Shown: positions 1-8,385, counted from the first letter of the stretch. The stretch is 61,994 bases of DNA from Paludifilum halophilum (GCF_002245355.1 NZ_NOWF01000014.1:1-61994); one strand, 5' to 3'. Notes: generated from the letters alone by a model not told the origin. A program made the numbers and translations.

Positions 1-2
1 AA

Positions 3-437
3 GTCGGTACGGATATGACCGGGAAGGCCGTTTACACGCGGCAGGTGTTGAAAACCAGCGATCCCGAAACAACACCGACCCTTCACCGTCAGCTATGGAC
101 AGTGGAGCCGGATAGCGACGATGCCGTGGACTATGCCGGAACCTATCGTGCCTATCCGGTTATGACGGTTGAGTTTAAGGATTACGCCGACCACTTCGAG
201 ATATCCGACCCGAACACGGGAAACCGGGTATTCGTGGACTATTCGTTTGAGCCGGGGGACGTGTTGGAGATCGACAACACGAAAGGCTCGGTTCGGATTA
301 ACGGAGTTTTGTCACTGGACCGGGTTCCGTTGGGCGCGGAGCAATGGATCTATTTTCAAAAAGGATCCAACCCGATCAACATCGATCCGGTTGGATCTGC
401 TGAGGTCCGCGGTAAATGGAGGGAGGTGTTCAAGTGA
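3..437 (+). CDS. Distal tail (Dit-like) protein, C-terminal part
   Basis: The reading frame is open to the left edge, so this is the 3' part of a longer gene. The product resembles the C-terminal domain of siphovirus distal tail proteins, which form the hub joining tail tube and baseplate. The tail ends in the usual pattern of a short beta-rich domain, with FEPGDVLEID, a turn and a last strand ending in GKWREVF. A methionine at 15 exists but has no convincing ribosome binding site, so I treat it as internal. Its stop overlaps the GTG start of the next tail gene. Family assignment is by architecture and position and is fairly safe. Confidence 0.7.
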   Translation, partial: VGTDMTGKAVYTRQVLKTSDPETTPTLHRQLWTVEPDSDDAVDYAGTYRAYPVMTVEFKDYADHFEISDPNTGNRVFVDYSFEPGDVLEIDNTKGSVRINGVLSLDRVPLGAEQWIYFQKGSNPINIDPVGSAEVRGKWREVFK

Positions 438-2908
438 GCAATACGCCGGATATCCATATTTTCGCCCATGGCACCGAAGACAACCCGCGAGAACACCGGA
501 TAGCGACGTTGAGTAACGATCTGCCGGAGGCTTGCAAGATCCAAGAAATGAAGCTCAAACAAAAAATCAATGGAGGCGAAACGCTGACCTTCTCCGTCCC
601 CGCCCACCATCCTGAGGCGGGTTTTGTTATGCGCGGATATTGGGCGGTTTTCAAGGACTTGGACGGATCGTTTCGGGCCTTTGTCATTCAAGAAGAGACG
701 GAAAGGCACAACCAGGGCGAAATGGTCCGGGAAGCCTGTTGCGAAGAGTTGGCCGTGGTGGAGTTGAATGACGAAATTGTGGAGGATGTCCGGCCGCGAA
801 ACACCAACGTCCGAGATGCGTTGAACCGCCTTTTGGAGGATTCCCAGTGGGTAGCGGGAACCGTTGATGATCTGGGTACCGGAAGCGCCAACTTTTACTA
901 TGAAAACCGGATGTCTGGGATCAAAAAGATCATCGAGGAATGGGGCGGAGAAATCCGGTTCCGGGTGGATATCGAAGCCAATAACACCATCACCGGTCGG
1001 TACGTTGACGTTCTGGCACAGCGGGGGCGCCGCACAGGGAAGCGCTTTGAATACTCCAAGGACTTGACCAGCGTGGAACGGATCACCGACATGAAGCCGA
1101 TCAAGACTGCGCTTTACGGACGGGGAAAAGGAGAGGAAACGGATTCTGGTGGTTACGGGCGGCGGCTTACCTTTGCCGATGTGGAATGGAGCGAGGGCGA
1201 CGGGGACCCGGTTGACAAACCAAAGGGCCAAGAATGGGTTGGAGATCCGGACGCGCTGGCAACGTGGGGCCATGTCAATCCCGACGGGACCCGGCGACAC
1301 CGATTCGGGGTGTACACCAACGAGCAACAAGAGGACGCGGCGCAATTGTTACAAGAGACATGGGAAGAGCTGAAGCGCCAACGACAACCAGAGATTACCT
1401 ATAAAATGGATGTTCTCGACTTAGAGCAGGTAAATGCAGGGGAATACAGTCATGAAGCGGTCCGCTTGGGAGATACCGTGGCCGTCATTGATCGAAATTT
1501 TGCATGGGATGTTCAAATCGAGGCCCGGGTATCTGAGATCGAGCGGGACTTTATCGCACCGGAGAATACCCGGATCACCCTGGGGAACGTTTTGAAGGAT
1601 ATAACCGGGGTGGTTCGGGAAATTCAGGACCGGGTGGAAGAGAAGATTGGACGGGATGACCCGATTGGGTGGTTGCGGGGCATAATTGATGCGGCCCGCT
1701 CCGAGTTTCATTCGCAGAATGGCTACGTCTACATCACAGATGAGGACGGGATTTTGATCACAAATCGTCCGCGTGACAATATCGATAACCCACCGGATCA
1801 GGCTATGCAATTGAAGCACGGAGGCCTTGCCATTGCAGGAAGCCGAAACCCTGACGGAACATTCAACTGGGAAACTTTTGTGCTGGGTGATCAAGTGATT
1901 GCCGACCGGATCAATACCGGGCGGATCAGAACAGATAATGTGACTGTCGGGGATGATTCGGGAATGGTCCGGATCAGCGGCGGCAATGTTGTTATTAAGG
2001 GCGGCGGCTTGGAAGTCTACAGCACGCCGGACGCCTCCGACAATGGGGTGATGATCCGGGGGAATAAGATTTCGACTAACTTTATTAAAAACGGGGATTT
2101 TGATAACCAACCTTCCGGAGATGAGGCGATCGATTGGAGATACATGGGGACGGCCCATTACAATTCATCCGGACGACGGATTGATATAGACGTCTCGCCC
2201 GATATGGGGCCACAACACGGCGTAGTACAGGAATTTCCGGTATTTAACGAACGGGCCACTTTCCAGGCTTTATTCCGCTGCAACATCACGCGTGGCTCGG
2301 CGACCAATCGGGTCCGGTTTTACTGGTTTTTCTACGACAGCGAGACAGGTGGACGTTTTGATGAGTTGGAATATGTGGAAGAGCTAGCACTCTATCAGGA
2401 TTGGCACCTATTAACCCGAACCATTGATTTTCCGCCGGGGACTGTCAGGGCAAGATTATATGTACAAGCGTGGACCGATGGTCAAACAATGGATGATGGT
2501 TTTGAGATTCATTGGGTGCGCGGATACTATGACGAGATGGTTCGTCAGGATCAGTTGCTGGAATATCCTCGTGACCTGCACAGTGTTCAGGCTGCCCCAG
2601 AAATTCAACAGTTTTCTATATTTATAACTCTCACTAAAGACTTAGGAACCGAAACATATAGCGCTGGGAATATGTATTTTCCGCGTGTGTTTAGCGATCC
2701 GGGTTCACTAGGGCGTATAGCCGTTGTATTAACAGGGGTAGATGGATGGTCCCCTTACTACAACTACGGAGCCTATAATATCTCCCGTTCAGGTTTTGAA
2801 CTCAAAATTAAACCAAGAGGAACCGCGCTTTCGGCAGGAACCGAATTGAGTTTAAATGGAATTGCCTACCGGGTCGGATACCTTGGTAGTACAGGGGGGA
2901 GCATTTAA
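434..2908 (+). CDS. Phage tail endopeptidase / tail-associated protein with receptor-binding C-terminus
   Basis: This 824-residue protein is encoded directly after the distal tail protein and fits the prophage minor structural / tail endopeptidase family (Tal-like baseplate hub). The first 400 residues form the hub-like domain, ending at the linker VLKDITGVVREIQDRVEEK. A middle region with DQVIADRINTGRIRTDNVTVG follows. A beta-rich region starting NFIKNGDF resembles carbohydrate-binding jelly-roll modules and is the probable receptor-binding part. I chose GTG 434 because GGAGGGAGGTG lies just upstream and it overlaps the preceding stop; an ATG at 416 sits inside that ribosome binding site. 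Coding style becomes more AT-rich after about 2600, consistent with an exchanged host-range tip. Confidence 0.8.
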   Translation: MSNTPDIHIFAHGTEDNPREHRIATLSNDLPEACKIQEMKLKQKINGGETLTFSVPAHHPEAGFVMRGYWAVFKDLDGSFRAFVIQEETERHNQGEMVREACCEELAVVELNDEIVEDVRPRNTNVRDALNRLLEDSQWVAGTVDDLGTGSANFYYENRMSGIKKIIEEWGGEIRFRVDIEANNTITGRYVDVLAQRGRRTGKRFEYSKDLTSVERITDMKPIKTALYGRGKGEETDSGGYGRRLTFADVEWSEGDGDPVDKPKGQEWVGDPDALATWGHVNPDGTRRHRFGVYTNEQQEDAAQLLQETWEELKRQRQPEITYKMDVLDLEQVNAGEYSHEAVRLGDTVAVIDRNFAWDVQIEARVSEIERDFIAPENTRITLGNVLKDITGVVREIQDRVEEKIGRDDPIGWLRGIIDAARSEFHSQNGYVYITDEDGILITNRPRDNIDNPPDQAMQLKHGGLAIAGSRNPDGTFNWETFVLGDQVIADRINTGRIRTDNVTVGDDSGMVRISGGNVVIKGGGLEVYSTPDASDNGVMIRGNKISTNFIKNGDFDNQPSGDEAIDWRYMGTAHYNSSGRRIDIDVSPDMGPQHGVVQEFPVFNERATFQALFRCNITRGSATNRVRFYWFFYDSETGGRFDELEYVEELALYQDWHLLTRTIDFPPGTVRARLYVQAWTDGQTMDDGFEIHWVRGYYDEMVRQDQLLEYPRDLHSVQAAPEIQQFSIFITLTKDLGTETYSAGNMYFPRVFSDPGSLGRIAVVLTGVDGWSPYYNYGAYNISRSGFELKIKPRGTALSAGTELSLNGIAYRVGYLGSTGGSI

Positions 2909-3252
2909 TGAAAATTCGAGAATCGAAGATTTTAGCGGGTTCGGATGGAATGTCTGGACTTGATGTAATGTTTGATCCCGCCACGCTGACCGTCGAGGTT
3001 TCCGGCGGGATTTTATGTGGTGTGGTTTTTGAGAATGCAACCTTTCAAGCCGATTCGACAGATGAAGACACAAAAATAGATGTCCGTCTATTACAAAACG
3101 GTGAGATCCATTTTGAGCAACAACCGATTCAAAATCCAAAAGAGCGGGTGGAAGACTTACCGCTACTTCATAACTTAGCGGAGCTTCGGTTTCATTCCGG
3201 AGTGGGAAACAAGGATGACCGCGATTTTATCCATATCGGAAGACTGGTTTAA
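2908..3252 (+). CDS. Small phage tail-region protein, function unknown
   Basis: A 114-residue protein whose ATG overlaps the stop of the tail endopeptidase gene, so the two are translationally coupled. It has no membrane segment and no motif I recognise. The first half is beta-prone (LTVEVSGGILCGVVFENATF) and the last part is charged. Small proteins at this position, between tail tip and holin, are common in Bacillales siphoprophages and are often baseplate accessories, but nothing in the sequence proves this. Confidence 0.65.
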   Translation: MKIRESKILAGSDGMSGLDVMFDPATLTVEVSGGILCGVVFENATFQADSTDEDTKIDVRLLQNGEIHFEQQPIQNPKERVEDLPLLHNLAELRFHSGVGNKDDRDFIHIGRLV

Positions 3253-3268
3253 AAGGGGATGAAAGAGA

Positions 3269-3676
3269 GTGGAAACAGTGTTGAAAACCTTGGTGGGAAT
3301 TGGGGCGGGGATCGCCTCTTTTTTATGGGGAGGTTGGTCCGCCGCGTTGGGATCTCTGTTGTTTTTTGTGGCGACTGACTATGTCACAGGAGTGGTTGCA
3401 GCAGCGAAAGAAGGTCAACTTTCCAGCCAAGTCGGGGTATACGGAATTGCCCGCAAGGTCGGGGTATTCGCGATTGTGGCTCTGGCCCACATGGTTGATC
3501 AGCAACTGGGAGATGGTCACATGTTCCGGGACGGGACGGTGGCCTTTTATCTTGCGAATGAGGCTTTAAGTATTATTGAAAATGCTGGGCGGATCGGGGT
3601 GCCGATTCCGCCGAAGGTCCAAGAAATGATCGAAACCCTTCGAAGAAAAGGGGAGAAGAAGAATGAAAATCAATAA
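3269..3676 (+). CDS. Phage holin (toxin-secretion/phage-lysis family)
   Basis: This 135-residue protein has two to three hydrophobic segments (about residues 8-45 and 62-80) and a very basic C-terminus, ETLRRKGEKKNENQ. The pattern WGGWSAALGSLLFFVATDYVTG is characteristic of the phage_holin_4 (TcdE/UtxA-like) family. It would form membrane holes that let the adjacent amidase reach the wall. It starts at GTG 3269 after a GAAAGAGA-type ribosome binding site. Its end overlaps the amidase start by 14 bases, giving a compact holin-endolysin cassette. Confidence 0.88.
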   Translation: METVLKTLVGIGAGIASFLWGGWSAALGSLLFFVATDYVTGVVAAAKEGQLSSQVGVYGIARKVGVFAIVALAHMVDQQLGDGHMFRDGTVAFYLANEALSIIENAGRIGVPIPPKVQEMIETLRRKGEKKNENQ

Positions 3677-4568
3677 GAAGTACATTCCGGTCAGTCATAA
3701 GAAAACCCGTCCGGGATACCAAATAAATCCCCGATATATAACGGTTCATAATACCGGAAATACCAGTGCAGGTGCTGACGCTGAAGCCCATGCCCGCCTT
3801 CTTTACAACGGTAACAGTCGCCAGGCATCATGGCATTTCACAGTCGATGATAAAGAAATTTGGCAACATCTCCCGACAGATGAAAACGGTTGGCACGCCG
3901 GAGATGGACGAGGATCGGGAAACATGGCCAGTATCGGAGTGGAAATCTGTGAAAACCGGGATGGAGACTTTGCCAAAGCAGAGGCTAACGCTGCTCAATT
4001 GGTACGTCATTTGTGCGATGAGCTGGACATTCCCGTCAGCCGGGTGGTCCCGCATCGCCACTGGAGCGGGAAAAACTGTCCGCATCGGACATTACATCAT
4101 TGGAGCCAGTTCATAGAGATGGTGAAAGGATCAAAATGGGATGGGAAGAGCTTCCCAGGGCGGAGTGCTTTCAAGATAGGGAAGAAACACCCGGCGGTAA
4201 CAGTGCTGGGTGAACGCCTCCATGAACATGGGTATGGGAAATACTACAAAGTAGGTCCTGGACCGCGTTTCTCTGAGGTTGATCGAAAAGCAACAGCGGC
4301 TTTCCAACGGGATCAAGGTTGGAGCGGAAGCGGAGCCGATGGCTATCCAGGGCCACTTACTTGGGAAAGGTTGATGGAGCCACCGAAGAAGAAAGAGGAA
4401 AAGAAATTGAAGGAATTTTGGAGGCTCTACAAGAATGGGGAGCAATTCGGGTATTTTGATGTTGATGAGAATGCCCGAAGAAAAATTGCTGAAGTACTTG
4501 AGAAATCCATGACGGACAATGAAAAGGAAATCAATATCAAAGTTGAACGCGATTTGAAATATATTTGA
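3663..4568 (+). CDS. N-acetylmuramoyl-L-alanine amidase (phage endolysin)
   Basis: This 301-residue endolysin is an amidase_2/PGRP-fold zinc amidase that cuts the lactyl-peptide bond of peptidoglycan. Visible zinc-site and catalytic elements are VHNTGN (His29), WHFTVDD (about 57) and HRHWSGKNCPHR (about 130-142). The middle region HPAVTVLGERLHEHG to TAAFQRDQGW looks like a peptidoglycan-binding repeat. The C-terminus is a short charged extension of unknown role. It overlaps the holin gene and is followed by a terminator, so the lysis cassette ends here. No signal peptide is present, consistent with release through the holin. Confidence 0.92.
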   Translation: MKINKKYIPVSHKKTRPGYQINPRYITVHNTGNTSAGADAEAHARLLYNGNSRQASWHFTVDDKEIWQHLPTDENGWHAGDGRGSGNMASIGVEICENRDGDFAKAEANAAQLVRHLCDELDIPVSRVVPHRHWSGKNCPHRTLHHWSQFIEMVKGSKWDGKSFPGRSAFKIGKKHPAVTVLGERLHEHGYGKYYKVGPGPRFSEVDRKATAAFQRDQGWSGSGADGYPGPLTWERLMEPPKKKEEKKLKEFWRLYKNGEQFGYFDVDENARRKIAEVLEKSMTDNEKEINIKVERDLKYI

Positions 4569-4610
4569 ATATATACTGAAAACCAGGTGGAGAGTTAACC
4601 TTATATTTGG

Positions 4611-4637
4611 AGCCACTCTTTGGGAGAGTGGCTTTTT
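4611..4637 (+). terminator. Rho-independent terminator after lysis cassette
   Basis: The perfect inverted repeat AGCCACTCT / AGAGTGGCT is followed by TTTTT. It closes the late tail-lysis operon and separates it from the cargo gene downstream. Confidence 0.85.
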
Positions 4638-4692
4638 GCTCCTTGTTACGTGTCGTATAATCAAAGGGAAAAGGTTGCAAGGAGGAATCAGA

Positions 4693-5448
4693 TTGTTTGG
4701 TTTGAATAAGGAAATATGGTCTGCAATAGACGCCATTGGTGGCTGGTTAGCTGCTTTTGGTACGATCTTAGCAGTTTGGGTGGCGGTTAATCAGAATCGA
4801 GGTAAAGCAAAATTGGTTGCATCCGAAATTAAAAGAATTTCGAGTGAAAACCCGGATACACAAGGAGGAATAAAGATTATACTTCGGAATCCAACAAATG
4901 TGGATTTGTGTGTTATTGACTATGGGATAGTGATACGCAAACCGTGGATCTCAACACCTAGATGGTTGAAAAAGACTTTGGATATGGTAGGAAATTGGTG
5001 GAAACGTGGATCTGAATGGCGGAAGAAATACATCTGGGATTATTTTGATCGGTGGGAAGTAGGTAGTTTCGTTTTACGGCGCTGGATAGTTCAATTGTAT
5101 AAAAAGTGGAGATATGTTTCTTTGTTGTGGAAGCCAATAGCTATGATTAAACCATTAAGTCGGTTCAAAATAGGGGTAGAAGGGCTAGATCCAAAAGGGA
5201 AAAAAGGGAAGAAAGTTGAATGTCCATTTACAGTGGAAGCAATGTCTTGTAAACAATATTACATCAACTTCTTACATATAGTGAATACTGTAGATGAAAT
5301 CAAAGAGCGGACATTGATTCAATTTTATTTTTTTAATATTGACAATCGATCTTTTCGAACACCCCCCTTTTGGATGGACCCGGATGAATGGAGAAGTTAT
5401 GAAATATTGGATATAGAGGAACAATCAAATAAGATACCATTGAAATGA
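4693..5448 (+). CDS. Prophage cargo (moron) membrane-anchored protein, function unknown
   Basis: This 251-residue protein starts at TTG 4693, 7 bases after AAGGAGGA. It has one N-terminal membrane segment (IGGWLAAFGTILAVWVAVNQ, about residues 14-33) followed by a tryptophan- and lysine-rich soluble domain with no motif I recognise. It stands alone downstream of the late-gene terminator and is noticeably more AT-rich than the tail genes, the usual signature of an independently acquired lysogenic-conversion gene. An exclusion or defence role is possible but only a guess. Confidence 0.6.
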   Translation: MFGLNKEIWSAIDAIGGWLAAFGTILAVWVAVNQNRGKAKLVASEIKRISSENPDTQGGIKIILRNPTNVDLCVIDYGIVIRKPWISTPRWLKKTLDMVGNWWKRGSEWRKKYIWDYFDRWEVGSFVLRRWIVQLYKKWRYVSLLWKPIAMIKPLSRFKIGVEGLDPKGKKGKKVECPFTVEAMSCKQYYINFLHIVNTVDEIKERTLIQFYFFNIDNRSFRTPPFWMDPDEWRSYEILDIEEQSNKIPLK

Positions 5449-5514
5449 AGAAAAAAAGAGGAAAAAGCCTATGTATAGAAAATGAACATTTGTATATCAT
5501 CTGTAAGCTTTAAG

Positions 5515-5544
5515 TTGAATATCCTCACACAAAACGTGTATAAT
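5515..5544 (+). promoter_or_regulatory. SigA-type promoter of the antitoxin RNA
   Basis: TTGAAT, an 18-base spacer and a perfect TATAAT. Transcription would begin near 5551 and reach the hairpin terminator at 5591-5625. Confidence 0.75.
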
Positions 5545-5550
5545 AAGGGC

Positions 5551-5626
5551 AAGAGAGAACAGAGTAGGGATGCCCCACTGTGGGCCTGTAGCCGTTAACG
5601 AGATGCCGACTCGTTAGCGGCTTTTA
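5551..5626 (+). ncRNA. Candidate antisense RNA antitoxin of a type I toxin-antitoxin locus
   Basis: A short RNA of about 75 bases is predicted between a consensus promoter and a strong terminator hairpin (GCCGTTAACGAG / CTCGTTAGCGGC followed by TTTT). It runs toward the toxin gene on the opposite strand. The toxin message, which has no clear terminator of its own before 5626, would overlap it at the 3' end, as in TxpA/RatA and BsrG/SR4. No start codon with a ribosome binding site lies inside it. Confidence 0.6.
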
Positions 5627-5651
5627 ATTATGCTAGCCCAAATCCAAGGGG

Positions 5652-5753
5652 TCAACGCCGCTTATTCCGGCGGCGATCATGCCACTCTAGGAAGAAGCGA
5701 GCAATGGTCACAAGTGCGACGATTATCGCCGCAATTCCTTGCAGCCATTCCAT
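5652..5753 (-). CDS. Small hydrophobic toxin of a type I toxin-antitoxin pair
   Basis: This 33-residue peptide begins MEWLQGIAAIIV, has a single hydrophobic helix and ends in the basic tail HDRRRNKRR. That is the classical layout of type I membrane toxins. The ATG at 5753 follows GGGGGTGAGG. The sequence GCCTCACC, 34 bases upstream in the message, is perfectly complementary to GGTGAGGC around this ribosome binding site (5756-5763 and 5790-5797), so the site should be masked in the full-length RNA. An extended -10 TGGTAAAAT at about 5829-5837 (minus strand) is the likely promoter. No known toxin name can be assigned. Confidence 0.7.
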   Translation of the reverse strand: MEWLQGIAAIIVALVTIARFFLEWHDRRRNKRR

Positions 5754-6001
5754 ACGCCTCACCCCCTTTGCCGTAAACTCGGCCCTGGCGGTGAGGCTTT
5801 TCCGTTCTCTCTTGCCTATGAATATTTTACCATGCAAAGGAATAATAGACTAGGCGAACAATTCATATAGATCGGATAAACCGGACAGGGAAATATCCTT
5901 GTCCGGTATTTTATTGATGGAAAAATCCGAATAATTCTTAAAAATCTATTTACTTATATTCATAGGTTTGGTATTATAGAATCAGAAAGGAGGTGAGGGA
6001 A

Positions 6002-6139
6002 GTGGAATTTTGGATCAAGGTTCTGGCTCTGATCGTCGGGGTACTAACCATCATCGAAAAGATGATGACCATCCTCGAAAAGATGGAGCCAAAAAAGAAA
6101 AAGACTCACCACAAACGCCGTCGGAAGCGTAAAAAGTAG
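6002..6139 (+). CDS. Small hydrophobic-basic peptide (toxin- or holin-like)
   Basis: This 45-residue peptide starts at GTG 6002 after an excellent AAAGGAGGTG site. It begins MEFWIKVLALIVGVLTIIEK, then a second amphipathic stretch, then a strongly basic tail rich in Lys, Arg and His. The layout matches the toxin at 5652-5753 and the peptide at 30511-30648, although sequence identity is low. It is followed by a GC-rich hairpin (about 6147-6172). It could be a second toxin, or a small holin-like protein left beside the lysis region. The coding call rests on the ribosome binding site and the clean frame. Confidence 0.6.
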   Translation: MEFWIKVLALIVGVLTIIEKMMTILEKMEPKKKKTHHKRRRKRKK

Positions 6140-6206
6140 TGAGTCACAGGAGGGGGAACGCCCCTCCCCCTCCTAAAATTATACCAAAATTCCACTTCAA
6201 ATATCC

Positions 6207-6362
6207 ATGGGTAAACTAATGGGAGCGACATTCTGGGTGTTTTTCGTAATATACCTGGCTGTTCGAGAATGGCCATTTGGTGATACGTTTCAAACCGTTA
6301 CGGATACCCTAGTATTAATCGCTGCAGGTTTAACCGTTGTCAATTATTTCTTAAAAAGGTGA
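6207..6362 (+). CDS. Small two-helix membrane protein, hypothetical
   Basis: This is an open frame of 51 residues with two hydrophobic segments (FWVFFVIYLAVREW and TDTLVLIAAGLTVVNYF). It ends a few bases before the next gene, and its stop codon forms part of that gene's ribosome binding region. No good ribosome binding site precedes ATG 6207 or the second ATG at 6219, so translation is uncertain. The hydrophobic periodicity argues for a real protein. Confidence 0.4.
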   Translation: MGKLMGATFWVFFVIYLAVREWPFGDTFQTVTDTLVLIAAGLTVVNYFLKR

Positions 6363-6367
6363 TATGG

Positions 6368-6625
6368 ATGAAATTCAAGGATCGGGAGGATCTGGTCCGC
6401 TTTCTGGCGGACCAGGTTCTTACCACAGCGGAAGTGATGGAAATATTGGGTGTTACTCGGCAGAACATCACCCGATTGATGAAAAAGGGTGACCTCAGGA
6501 CGATTAAAGATGCTTCCGTCAAATTGTTCCTCCGCCAGGACGTGGAGGAATTAAAGCCACGGCTTGAGAAATTACGGGCGCAATACCGCCCATATGACAA
6601 AAAGGAGGAGGAAGGCGACAAATGA
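6368..6625 (+). CDS. Small helix-turn-helix (excisionase/MerR-like fold) DNA-binding protein
   Basis: This 85-residue protein contains TTAEVMEILGVTRQNITRLMKKGDL, a typical excisionase / MerR-type winged helix-turn-helix, followed by a charged helix. I start it at ATG 6368, seven bases after AAAAAGGTGA; an in-frame GTG at 6359 lies inside that site. Its stop overlaps the ATG of the membrane-HTH gene downstream, so the two form an operon. It could be a directionality factor or a regulator of the downstream gene. Confidence 0.75.
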   Translation: MKFKDREDLVRFLADQVLTTAEVMEILGVTRQNITRLMKKGDLRTIKDASVKLFLRQDVEELKPRLEKLRAQYRPYDKKEEEGDK

Positions 6626-7506
6626 AAGAGACGGCCCGACAACCGGCGGGGGACATGGCGTCCAACCTTACCCCGCCGATCACAACAGACCGTCCAGGTG
6701 AAACTATATCATATTTGAAAACAAAAATCTTCACTCGATGGGTGACTGGTATTCTAAGCACGGTCATATTCGGTTGTGCTCAAACCCTTTCTTACCTTCA
6801 CACATTGCATCTTTTTGAGCGGCATGGATACACCGGGTGGCAGGCTCATCTAGGTGTGATTATGTTTGAAGCGTTGTTTTTCTTGGGTGCATTCGTTACC
6901 ACTGTATTCCATTTCATTGGGACCCAACCGGGTATCCCTGTGAGGGTGGCCACATTATTGGGTGCGTCGTTTGTGGCCTGGTCGAATATATCGTATGGTT
7001 GGGAATTTGGTCGTGGCGGGGTGGCGATTGGTATAGCTATTATCCTTTGCGCGCTCGTGGCTGAGGCAGTTGTTGGAAAAGCAATCCTACATACCGGGCA
7101 GAAGACCTCCACCACCAAGCTGGAGAATCAGGTGGAGAGGGTGGAGAAGTCCACCCATGAATGTGGAGAAGTGGAGAAGCATTCTCCTGCCACATTGGAG
7201 ATGGAGGATGGAGATGTGGAGAATCCTTCACACAATGTAGGAAAACGGGAGAGTTCCTCCACCCTGGAGGTGGAGGGGGTGGAGCCTGCCTCCATGTCTC
7301 CACCCTCCACCTCCACCTCGGAGACTGGAGAAAGCTCCACCATTGTTTACTCTCCAGGAGATGATCCCCTGGAGATAGCCCTGGAGATAATGAAGATGGA
7401 GAATAGACGTCCAGGACGTCCACGTCTCATGAAAGCAGGTATGAGCGAACACACAGCCAAGATGACAGCCAATAAACTGAAGAAACTAGAACAAAAGGCA
7501 TCATAA
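6622..7506 (+). CDS. Four-helix membrane protein with word-rich linker and C-terminal HTH
   Basis: This 294-residue protein has three parts. Residues about 33-143 form four membrane helices, with FEALFF in helix 2, WSNISYGW in helix 3 and VAEAVV in helix 4. Residues about 150-255 are an acidic, low-complexity linker rich in Val-Glu, Leu-Glu and Ser-Thr-Pro. The last 40 residues (RPGRPRLMKAGMSEHTAKMTANKLKKLE) look like a small DNA-binding HTH. The head is reminiscent of DUF2637/SpdB-like plasmid spread proteins. The element gene at 34259-35332 has the same plan. The linker DNA is built from a repeated word (see repeat at 7107). Its role is unknown; a membrane-tethered DNA-binding function is inferred. 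Confidence 0.75.
   Translation: MKETARQPAGDMASNLTPPITTDRPGETISYLKTKIFTRWVTGILSTVIFGCAQTLSYLHTLHLFERHGYTGWQAHLGVIMFEALFFLGAFVTTVFHFIGTQPGIPVRVATLLGASFVAWSNISYGWEFGRGGVAIGIAIILCALVAEAVVGKAILHTGQKTSTTKLENQVERVEKSTHECGEVEKHSPATLEMEDGDVENPSHNVGKRESSSTLEVEGVEPASMSPPSTSTSETGESSTIVYSPGDDPLEIALEIMKMENRRPGRPRLMKAGMSEHTAKMTANKLKKLEQKAS
7107..7401 (+). repeat. Iterated TGGAG/CTCCA words inside the linker of the membrane-HTH gene
   Basis: In under 300 bases I count 16 TGGAG and 8 CTCCA, most extended to TGGAGA or CTCCAC. They occur as gtg-gag, as t-gga-g across codons, and as reverse complements in Ser/Thr/Pro codons, so they are not tied to one reading frame. About 0.6 copies are expected by chance. Confidence 0.85.
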
Positions 7507-7538
7507 AAACCGGGAGGGATCACCCTGCCCGGTTTTTA
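7506..7538. terminator. Bidirectional terminator between convergent genes
   Basis: AAAACCGGG and its partner CCCGGTTTTT form a hairpin with A- and T-runs on both sides, serving the membrane-HTH gene on the plus strand and the cargo gene on the minus strand. Confidence 0.75.
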
Positions 7539-8162
7539 ATAAGAGATATTACGAAACTCAGGATGCCACCAGTTTATAGCGAGTTCATCGAAATTGTTAA
7601 GAGATATATTCTCCCAATTGATTTTTTCGGCTTCTGTTCGGTCTAAATTAGCGCCTATAATACTAAGTTTATCCTCATCTCCATATTTATCTTGACTTGC
7701 GACAAATACTTGAAGAAGTACCTTGTCTACTTCTTTTCGGTTAAAAATTCCTTGCATTGTATCTGCAATATCACTGTTTAGAGTTATCTTTTGATTACTG
7801 TCTATGGAAACAAGCTTTCCATAGTATATTTGTACTTCGACTTCTCCTTTGTCCTTTGAGTATTCAACTTTTTGTGCAGTGTCTTTTCCATTTTTCTTAT
7901 CTCCGAAAACTTTATGTACAACATTTTTTACATGTTGTTCAATAGATGGTTTTGGTTTGTCGGCTCCAGTATCAGCTTCTGTACCCTCACTGGTACCCTC
8001 ACTGATGGCTCCTCCAATTACACTGAATATAAAGAACAACAATCCACCACAGGTTATTAGAGCTGCCTGTTTTCTTGATCTTATTATCCAAAACGGTTTA
8101 ATCAAAGTGACAAAGCCAACCAGAAAGAGGAACGTAGACAATATAGCTAAGAATAGGAACAT
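7536..8162 (-). CDS. Prophage-border membrane protein, function unknown
   Basis: This 208-residue protein has two N-terminal membrane segments (residues about 2-22 and 36-52, ending GGLLFFIFSVIGGAI). An acidic low-complexity stretch follows, then a soluble domain with YSKDKGEVEVQIYYG and NWENISLNNFDELAINWW. It is markedly AT-rich compared with host genes and is transcribed against the prophage late genes. Its place beside the attachment site suggests lysogenic-conversion cargo, perhaps expressed in the lysogen. I do not recognise the family. Between it and the attachment site (8163-8385) I see no gene. Confidence 0.6.
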   Translation of the reverse strand: MFLFLAILSTFLFLVGFVTLIKPFWIIRSRKQAALITCGGLLFFIFSVIGGAISEGTSEGTEADTGADKPKPSIEQHVKNVVHKVFGDKKNGKDTAQKVEYSKDKGEVEVQIYYGKLVSIDSNQKITLNSDIADTMQGIFNRKEVDKVLLQVFVASQDKYGDEDKLSIIGANLDRTEAEKINWENISLNNFDELAINWWHPEFRNISY

Positions 8163-8385
8163 AACACTCCACCTTTCATATTTTCACTTGAAAACAATAT
8201 AATCCCATTTTTATTCTTCGTACACCCTTTCTATTTTTAGTCCACTTTTTCCTTTTTGCCACTGCAAACGCTTTGCAAACCAACTGCAAACAAAAAATGC
8301 AATTGAATTTGATTTTGATAGATAAACAGTGGATATTATGGGCTAATTGAACGGTATCAAACGATATTGAATTATAGGCATCAAA

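Noticed and set aside
356..1345. Minus-strand frame of 329 codons inside the tail endopeptidase gene
   Set aside because: It is antisense to a clearly recognised tail gene, with no start signal and no domain.
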